17,120 nt of DNA. It comes from E44-bin32 sp041573795. Lineage in GTDB: Bacteria > Chloroflexota > Anaerolineae > Anaerolineales > E44-bin32. Shown here one piece after another: positions 15,027 to 17,120 of the stretch. The DNA lies in contig JBFFQB010000071.1 of the NCBI GenBank assembly GCA_041573795.1, positions 1 to 17,120 of the forward strand. The letters are read 5' to 3'. Below the pieces are notes generated by a model. That model worked only from the letters and a program-made list of their open reading frames with translations, did not search any database and was not told where the DNA came from. The stretch's first letter is position 1. Each line of letters begins with the position of its first letter. The position numbers were made by a program, and so were the translations under genes.

Positions 15027-16676
15027 TTACGTCAACATGGGCATCTTAATACCGTGATTCTTGGCAGCATGCACCGCGATCTCATAGCCTGCGTCAGCAT
15101 GGCGCACGATGCCCATGCCTGGGTCAACGGAAAGCACCCGCTCCAGCCGGGCGGCCGCTGCGGGGGTTCCATCGGCAACGATCACCTGTCCAGCATGTTG
15201 GCTGAAGCCTATTCCAACCCCACCCCCGTGATGAAACGAGACCCAGGTCGCGCCTCCGATCGCATTGATCAAGGCGTTCAAAATCGGCCAGTCGCTAACG
15301 GCATCCGTGCCATCCAGCATACCTTCGGTTTCACGGTTGGGCGACGCCACCGAACCGGCATCAAGATGGTCCCGCCCAATCACGATCGGTGCTTTGAGCT
15401 CTCCTTCGGCAACCATTTGATTGAAGCGCAATCCCGCTTTGGCGCGATCCCCATAACCCAACCAGCATATGCGCGCGGGCAAACCTTGAAACTGGACTCG
15501 CTCGCGCGCCATGCGCAGCCAACGCTGGAGATGCTCATCCTGGGGAAAAAGCTCCGCAATGACCTCATCCGTGCGGTAGATATCCTCGGGGTCACCGGAT
15601 AGAGCAACCCAACGGAAAGGACCTTTGCCGAGACAAAAGAGTGGTCGGATATAGGCCGGGACGAATCCGGGGAAATTAAAAGCATCTTTGACACCATAAT
15701 CAAAGGCGCGCTGGCGCAGGTTATTGCCATAATCGAAGACTTCGGCGCCATTTTGCTGAAATGCGAGCATTGCTTCAACATGACGCCCCATCGATGCCAT
15801 GGATTGTAGAGCGTAAGAATCGGGATCTGCTTGCCGTAGGGATGAGGCTTGCTCGAGACTCAAGCCATGCGGAATATAGGAGAGAACATCATGAGCAGGT
15901 GTCTGGTCGGTGACAACATCGGGCTTCACACCCCGCATGACAAGCTCGGGGAAAATATCGGCTGCATTCCCGATGAGCCCAATGGATCGGGGTATTTTTT
16001 TGTCCAGGGCCTCATCGACCATCGTCATCGCTTCTTCAAGTTCATCAACAACAAATTCTACATAGCCATTTTCCAGCCGGCGTTGTGCCCGGGCTGGATC
16101 AACTTCAACGATCAGCCCGACGCCTTCATTCATCGTAATGGCCAGGGGTTGGGCGCCACCCATACCCCCCAGACCGGCCGTGAGGACGAACTTGCCTTTT
16201 AAAGAAGGCCATTGACGCTGTTGCGCGAGGGAGCCCAGGGTTTCATAGGTGCCTTGAAGGATGCCCTGCGTTCCGATGTAGATCCAGGAGCCCGCCGTCA
16301 TTTGGCCGTACATGATCAAGCCCTGCGCGGCCAACGCATCAAAATGCTCCTGGGTCGCCCAATGGGGGACCAGGTTTGAGTTGGCGATCAACACGCGTGG
16401 GGCGTCTTCATGGGTTCGAAACACAGCCACTGGTTTCCCTGATTGGACCAGCAGAGTCTCATCATTTTCTAGTGCTATCAGCGAGCGTAGGATGGCATCA
16501 AATGAATCCCAATCACGCGCAGCCTGTCCACGACCTCCGTAGACAATTAGATCCTCGGGTCGTTCTGCTACCTCGGGATCGAGGTTATTCTGGATCATGC
16601 GAAAGGCTGCTTCGGTCTGCCAGGATTTGCAGGTGAGACTGCTGCCACGCGGGGCGCGAATTTTCCTTGATGACAT
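15027..16676 (-). CDS. hutU: Urocanate hydratase (urocanase)
   Basis: 549 residues, full length. It adds water to urocanate to give 4-imidazolone-5-propanoate, the second step of histidine degradation, using NAD as an electrophile. Visible marks: YGGRGQAARDW, MYGQMTAGSWIYIGTQGILQ, the NAD-binding segment LTAGLGGMGGAQPLA (glycines 168-174), YNN-type loop DYGNNLRQRA, FPGFVPAYIRPLF, the catalytic-site ARICWLGYGDRAKAGL (C404), and HHGGGVGIGFSQHAG near the C-terminus. The ATG is preceded by AAGGAGAC 4-5 bases upstream. A nitroreductase-family gene ends 42 bases upstream on the same strand and is likely in the same transcript. Histidine ammonia-lyase is not in the window. Confidence 0.98.
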   Translation of the reverse strand: MSSRKIRAPRGSSLTCKSWQTEAAFRMIQNNLDPEVAERPEDLIVYGGRGQAARDWDSFDAILRSLIALENDETLLVQSGKPVAVFRTHEDAPRVLIANSNLVPHWATQEHFDALAAQGLIMYGQMTAGSWIYIGTQGILQGTYETLGSLAQQRQWPSLKGKFVLTAGLGGMGGAQPLAITMNEGVGLIVEVDPARAQRRLENGYVEFVVDELEEAMTMVDEALDKKIPRSIGLIGNAADIFPELVMRGVKPDVVTDQTPAHDVLSYIPHGLSLEQASSLRQADPDSYALQSMASMGRHVEAMLAFQQNGAEVFDYGNNLRQRAFDYGVKDAFNFPGFVPAYIRPLFCLGKGPFRWVALSGDPEDIYRTDEVIAELFPQDEHLQRWLRMARERVQFQGLPARICWLGYGDRAKAGLRFNQMVAEGELKAPIVIGRDHLDAGSVASPNRETEGMLDGTDAVSDWPILNALINAIGGATWVSFHHGGGVGIGFSQHAGQVIVADGTPAAAARLERVLSVDPGMGIVRHADAGYEIAVHAAKNHGIKMPMLT

Positions 16677-16718
16677 CGAGGTCTCCTTAAGTTGACCAAT
16701 TCCCTAGATGATATTCCT

Positions 16719-17120
16719 TTACCAGGTTTCGTACTGGAGCAGTGTTTCCAGCTCCTTCCGTCCCCCGAGCTTTGGAGCACGAACCAGATCATCCTCGTCT
16801 AGCGGGTACCCAAAAGAGAGGGCGACATGGAGATGAAGGTCGGCGGGGAACGCCAAGAGTCTACGGGCCTCATCAATCTCATAGATTGTGGCAAGACACG
16901 ATCCAATCCCGAGTGACCATGCAGCTAATTGCATATAGGCCGCAGCCTGGCCGGCATCGAACATGATTGACCATCGCTGTGCAGGGTCGGGGGTAAGGAT
17001 GGCAACTGCCATTGCGGCTTCAGCAAGGTGACCGGCATAGGGGCCACATTTTGAGAGAGCCTGAAGGATCTCACGCTCCTGAATGATGATGAAGTGCCAC
17101 GGTTGTGTATTCTTTGAAGA
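16719..17120 (-). CDS. Nitroreductase-family flavoprotein, C-terminal part (cut by window edge)
   Basis: The last 133 residues are visible; the frame is open to the window edge, so the N-terminus is missing and an internal ATG at 17010-17012 is not the start. The visible part begins SSKNTQPWHFIIIQ, the FMN-contacting segment of the family, continues with MFDAGQAAAYMQLAAWSLGIGSC in the dimer-forming helix region, and ends with ALSFGYPLDEDD and RKELETLLQYETW. These enzymes are FMN-dependent, dimeric NAD(P)H oxidoreductases with widely varied substrates. It lies 42 bases upstream of hutU on the same strand. A role in histidine metabolism is not established by this position. Confidence 0.88.
   Translation of the reverse strand, partial: SSKNTQPWHFIIIQEREILQALSKCGPYAGHLAEAAMAVAILTPDPAQRWSIMFDAGQAAAYMQLAAWSLGIGSCLATIYEIDEARRLLAFPADLHLHVALSFGYPLDEDDLVRAPKLGGRKELETLLQYETW

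Noticed and set aside
14589..15602. 337-codon open frame on the plus strand, antisense to hutU and the CcmC-like gene
   Set aside because: It lies opposite two well-supported genes, crosses their intergenic gap, has no recognisable motif and a composition typical of an antisense frame.

Overview
The window looks like a chromosomal segment of a monoderm, mid-GC bacterium, most plausibly a member of the Chloroflexota (Anaerolineae-like). This is an inference. It rests on the combination of an ECF sigma factor with a short-N-terminal-domain partner, a lipoprotein built of DUF5666-type modules, membrane-anchored TPR proteins with Pro/Thr-rich linkers, a CIRCE-controlled groESL pair and scattered hut genes. 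No rRNA, tRNA, CRISPR array or transposon was seen, and no gap between genes exceeds 300 bases.

Left block (1-2336, minus strand): an ECF sigma factor overlaps the start of a truncated anti-sigma-like gene. It follows a secreted lipoprotein with four DUF5666-type modules and a 57-residue acidic tail containing 37 consecutive Asp. Next (2337-5463, minus strand) come a membrane-anchored TPR protein, a CopD-like membrane protein that overlaps its end, a small four-helix membrane protein, and ribonuclease Z.

Central block (5586-10760, plus strand): two tandem paralogous membrane-anchored TPR proteins, then groES-groEL. The groESL sigma70-type promoter begins inside the stop region of the second TPR gene, followed by a perfect CIRCE operator. 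An intrinsic terminator follows groEL. The second TPR protein carries a 78-residue insertion absent from its paralogue. The insertion reads as a phase-shifted DUF5666 repeat unit. All three TPR proteins of the window end in a similar helix pair flanked by two Cys about 30 residues apart. A PspC-domain protein and a small Cys-containing lipoprotein follow on the plus strand.

Right block (11625-17120, minus strand): a nitroreductase-family gene cut by the window edge, urocanate hydratase (hutU), then a tightly coupled set: a CcmC-reminiscent membrane protein, an MFS transporter, imidazolonepropionase (hutI) and a previously uncounted 59-residue two-helix membrane protein. The set ends at a hairpin followed by a U-run. 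HutU and HutI catalyse consecutive steps of histidine degradation; histidine ammonia-lyase and the final hydrolase are not in the window.

Recurrent -10-like boxes of the form GG(G)TA(C/T)A(A/C)T precede several genes. At least one of them sits so close to the start codon that a leaderless mRNA is likely. The most notable observations are the permuted DUF5666 insertion in a TPR protein, the shared Cys-pair C-terminal module of the three TPR proteins, the poly-Asp tail encoded by a GAT/GAC microsatellite-like tract, and the small membrane ORF coupled to hutI.
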